From NCBI GenBank assembly GCA_037013495.1, contig CM072801.1:103113816-103177815 (forward strand): a DNA stretch of 64,000 nt, written 5' to 3'. The stretch's first letter is position 1. Each line of letters starts with the position of its first letter. Below the pieces are notes generated by a model. The model saw only the letters and a list, made by a program, of their open reading frames with translations. It was not told where the DNA came from and did not search any database. Source of the stretch: Hippophae tibetana (taxonomy: Eukaryota > Streptophyta > Magnoliopsida > Rosales > Elaeagnaceae). Of the stretch, positions 62,330-64,000 are shown piece after piece. A program made the position numbers and the translations under genes.

Positions 62330-63182
62330 GATGCGATCAAACTATAAGACGTAGGAAAGTAGTGTAAGCGATGGAATTTGGGTTCTAAAAGGTGGTTAAA
62401 TGAACTATTGTTTCCTTCATGTTTTTGCAAATAGAAATAAGCTTTGGTTTGATATATTATAATAGTCATTTGGATACACGAGTTAAAAGTTATAACAGTT
62501 TAAAGATACAATCCCAATAAATAATTTCTTTTTTTTAAACTACGAACTCCAGAAATTTTGTGGTTTTTTATTCAGGAACAAAGATAGGTTGAACACTGAA
62601 AAAAAAGAACAGGAAAATGATACAGTGAATTAAAAGAAGAGTAAGAAATGCATTGCAAATAAGAAAATAATGACAATTAAATCTAAAGAAAACAAAAGTC
62701 TTGTAGAAAATATTTGTTTCTTTAATTGGGATTTGGAACCAAAGAATGCAAAAAACAATATAATGGAAAATTTTATTAATTCTAAAATTCAAAAAATAAA
62801 ACAAAGAAGAGGAAAATGATATAGTGATTTAAAAGAAAAGTACGCAATGAAATGCAAATAAGAAAATAATGTCAACAAAATCTAAAGAAAACAAAAGACT
62901 TGTAGAAAATATTTGTTTCTTTAATTGTGATTTGGAACAAAAGAATGCAAAAACCAATAAAATGGAAAATTTCATTAAATCTAAAATTAAAAAAAAACAT
63001 ATTTTAAGATAAATATCCTATTTTGGGCGACCACGGCTTTGATACCAAATGATAAACATCCTTTATGCGAAAATATTTGGAACCCATGAACTCACAGGAA
63101 TGAGAAGTATGGAATTGCTAATAACATGCTTAATATGATCAAATTGGAACAATAATGAAGCAGAATAGAAACCATGCAAGAA
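62330..63182 (+). repeat. Satellite copy 74 (853 bp)
   Basis: gatgcgatc; Ct; ggtggttaaatgaac; caca with gaaatgcattgc; gataaacatcc; t3 with tagaaaccatgc. Confidence 0.9.
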
Positions 63183-64000
63183 GGTGCGATCAAACTTTAA
63201 GACGTAGGAAAGTAGTGTAAGCGATGGAATTTGGGTTCTAAAAGGTGGATAACTGAACTATTGTTTCCTTCATGTTTTTGCAAATAGAAAGAAGCACTGA
63301 TTTGATATATTATAATAGTCATTTGGATACACGAGTTAAAAGTTATAACAGTTTAAAGATACAATCCCAATAAATAATTTCTTTTTTTTAAACTACGAAC
63401 TCCAGAAATTTTGTGGTTTTTTATTCAGGAACAAAGATAGGTTGAACACTGAAAAAAGAAGAAGAGGAAAATGATAGGGTGAATTAATAGAAGAGTAAGA
63501 AATGCAATGCAAATAAGAAAATAATGACAATTAAATCTAAAGAAAACAAAAGTCTTGTAGAAAATATTTGTTTCTTTAATTGGGATTTGGAACCAAAGAA
63601 TGCAAAAAACAATATAATGGAAAATTTTATTAATTCTAAAATTCAAAAAATAAAACAAAGAAGAGGAAAAATGATATAGTGATTTAAAAGAAAAGTACGC
63701 AATGAAATGCAAATAAGAAAATAATGTCAACAAAATCTAAAGAAAACAAAAGACTTGTAGAAAATATTTGTTTCTTTAATTGTGATTTGCAACAAAAGAA
63801 TGCAAAAACCAATAAAATGGAAAATTTCATTAAATCAAAAAATTAAAAAAAACATATTTTAAGATAAATATCCTATTTTGGGTGACCACGGCTTTGATAC
63901 CAAATGATAAAGATCCTTTATGCGAAAATATTTGGAACCCACGAACTCACAGGAATGAGAAGTATGGAATTGCTAATAAAATGCTTAATATGATCAAATT
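63183..64000 (+). repeat. Satellite copy 75 (partial, 818 bp to the window edge)
   Basis: caaactttaagacg; Cc; gaaaaaagaagaagagg; gaggaaaaatgat (one more A at the start of B); ttgcaac, aatcaaaaaatt, cccacgaac, aataaaatgc as copies 48 and 54. Cut by the window end about 35 bases before the expected next unit. Confidence 0.9.

Larger units (their letters stand above)
58912..63182 (+). repeat. Three-unit period, copies 70-71 and 73-74 (offset 2563-2564)
   Basis: Copies 70/73 share Cg, gttataagagtttaaag, ctgaaaaagaagaagagg, caaaatataaaac, ggctctgatacc and the tail cacgaatagaaaatcatg. Copies 71/74 share gatgcgatc, Ct, ggtggttaaatgaac, the caca state and gaaatgcattgc. The unit between (copy 72) is of the copy-48 type in sub-repeat B. 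Confidence 0.83.
1..64000. repeat. Satellite DNA array, ~854-bp unit, 75 tandem copies
   Basis: The motif ggtgcgatcaaac, or its variants gatgcgatc and gatgcgagaaaac, recurs every 848-857 bases from base 1 to base 63183, with a mean spacing of 853.8. Everything between occurrences aligns copy to copy with only substitutions and indels of a few bases. All copies face the same way. The array runs off both window edges, so its real length is unknown. Base composition is about 27% G+C (hand count on copy 60). There is no rRNA, tRNA, transposase, reverse transcriptase or long reading frame anywhere. Satellite arrays of this kind usually form heterochromatin. The family and host are not recognised, and centromeric function cannot be judged from sequence alone. 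Confidence 0.97.

Noticed and set aside
1-64000. CRISPR-like regularly spaced repeats
   Set aside because: The whole 854-bp unit repeats, with no unique spacers between short repeats.
1-64000. rDNA intergenic spacer, or an LTR or other transposon array
   Set aside because: No rRNA sequence, no terminal repeats with tgt/aca-type ends, no target duplications and no polymerase or transposase frame in any copy.
1-64000. CENP-B box (nttcgttggaarcggga)
   Set aside because: I looked in the reference unit and the main variants and saw nothing close. Absence does not exclude centromeric function.
1-64000. Assembly duplication as the cause of the repeats
   Set aside because: Most copies carry private substitutions and indels, and higher-order blocks differ by a few private changes, which fits real tandem DNA. 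The near-identical pairs (copies 1/5 and 35.2-36.9 kb) are the only places where an assembly error would be hard to exclude by reading alone.

Overview
The whole 64 kb window is one uninterrupted head-to-tail satellite DNA array. I find no gene, RNA gene, transposon or unique sequence in it. The unit is about 854 bp. Phased on the motif ggtgcgatcaaac (which opens the window at base 1), there are 74 complete copies and a 75th that is 818 bp long when the window ends. Complete copies are 848-857 bp, all in the same orientation, with no truncated or inverted copy and no insertion larger than a few bases. A hand count of copy 60 gives about 27% G+C. Long homogenised arrays of a unit this size are typical of eukaryotic heterochromatin (centromeric, pericentromeric or subtelomeric). 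The sequence does not tell me the species or the chromosomal position, and I do not recognise the satellite family.

Each unit has three parts: sub-repeat A (about 199 bp), a diverged direct duplicate B of the same length (about 90% identical to A by eye), and a segment U of about 456 bp with no internal copy. Order around the unit is A-B-U. In copy 60 these are A 50653-50851, B 50852-51050 and U 51051-51506.

Diagnostic codes used in the copy entries. Site 1 lies about 105 bases into each copy: T = aaatcgaaataagctttg; Cg = agaaagaagctttgg; Cd = agaaagaagtttgg (one base shorter); Ct = agaaataagctttgg; Ca = agaaagaagcattga; Cc = agaaagaagcactga. Tail types: t1 = ggttattatg with gagcaataaag; t2 = gcttaatatg with gaacaataatgaac; t3 = t2 with aataatgaagcagaa. 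'A agag/caca/aggg' refers to gatagagtg, gatacagtg or gatagggtg near the start of sub-repeat A.

Layout: three zones with different variant stocks. Zone I (1 to about 22.2 kb, copies 1-26) is mixed, with a dimer repeated three times (9.4-14.5 kb) and a segment copied 11.94 kb away (7.7-9.4 kb and 19.6-21.3 kb). Zone II (about 22.2-40.1 kb, copies 27-47) is built of 3-, 4-, 5- and 7-copy periodicities marked by shared PstI and BamHI sites. Zone III (about 40.1-64 kb, copies 48-75) carries a fixed base change (aaagatatttt becomes aaacatatttt) in all 28 copies and in none of the 47 to its left, and is built of near-identical 3- and 4-copy blocks. The picture is of successive local expansions by unequal exchange, with patchy conversion between copies.

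The many short open frames (a recurring 86-codon frame and a 78-codon frame on the minus strand, a 73-codon frame on the plus strand) are the same few frames repeated by the array. Differences between copies mostly change amino acids, so I do not call them genes. The points of interest are the structure and history of the array rather than an encoded system.
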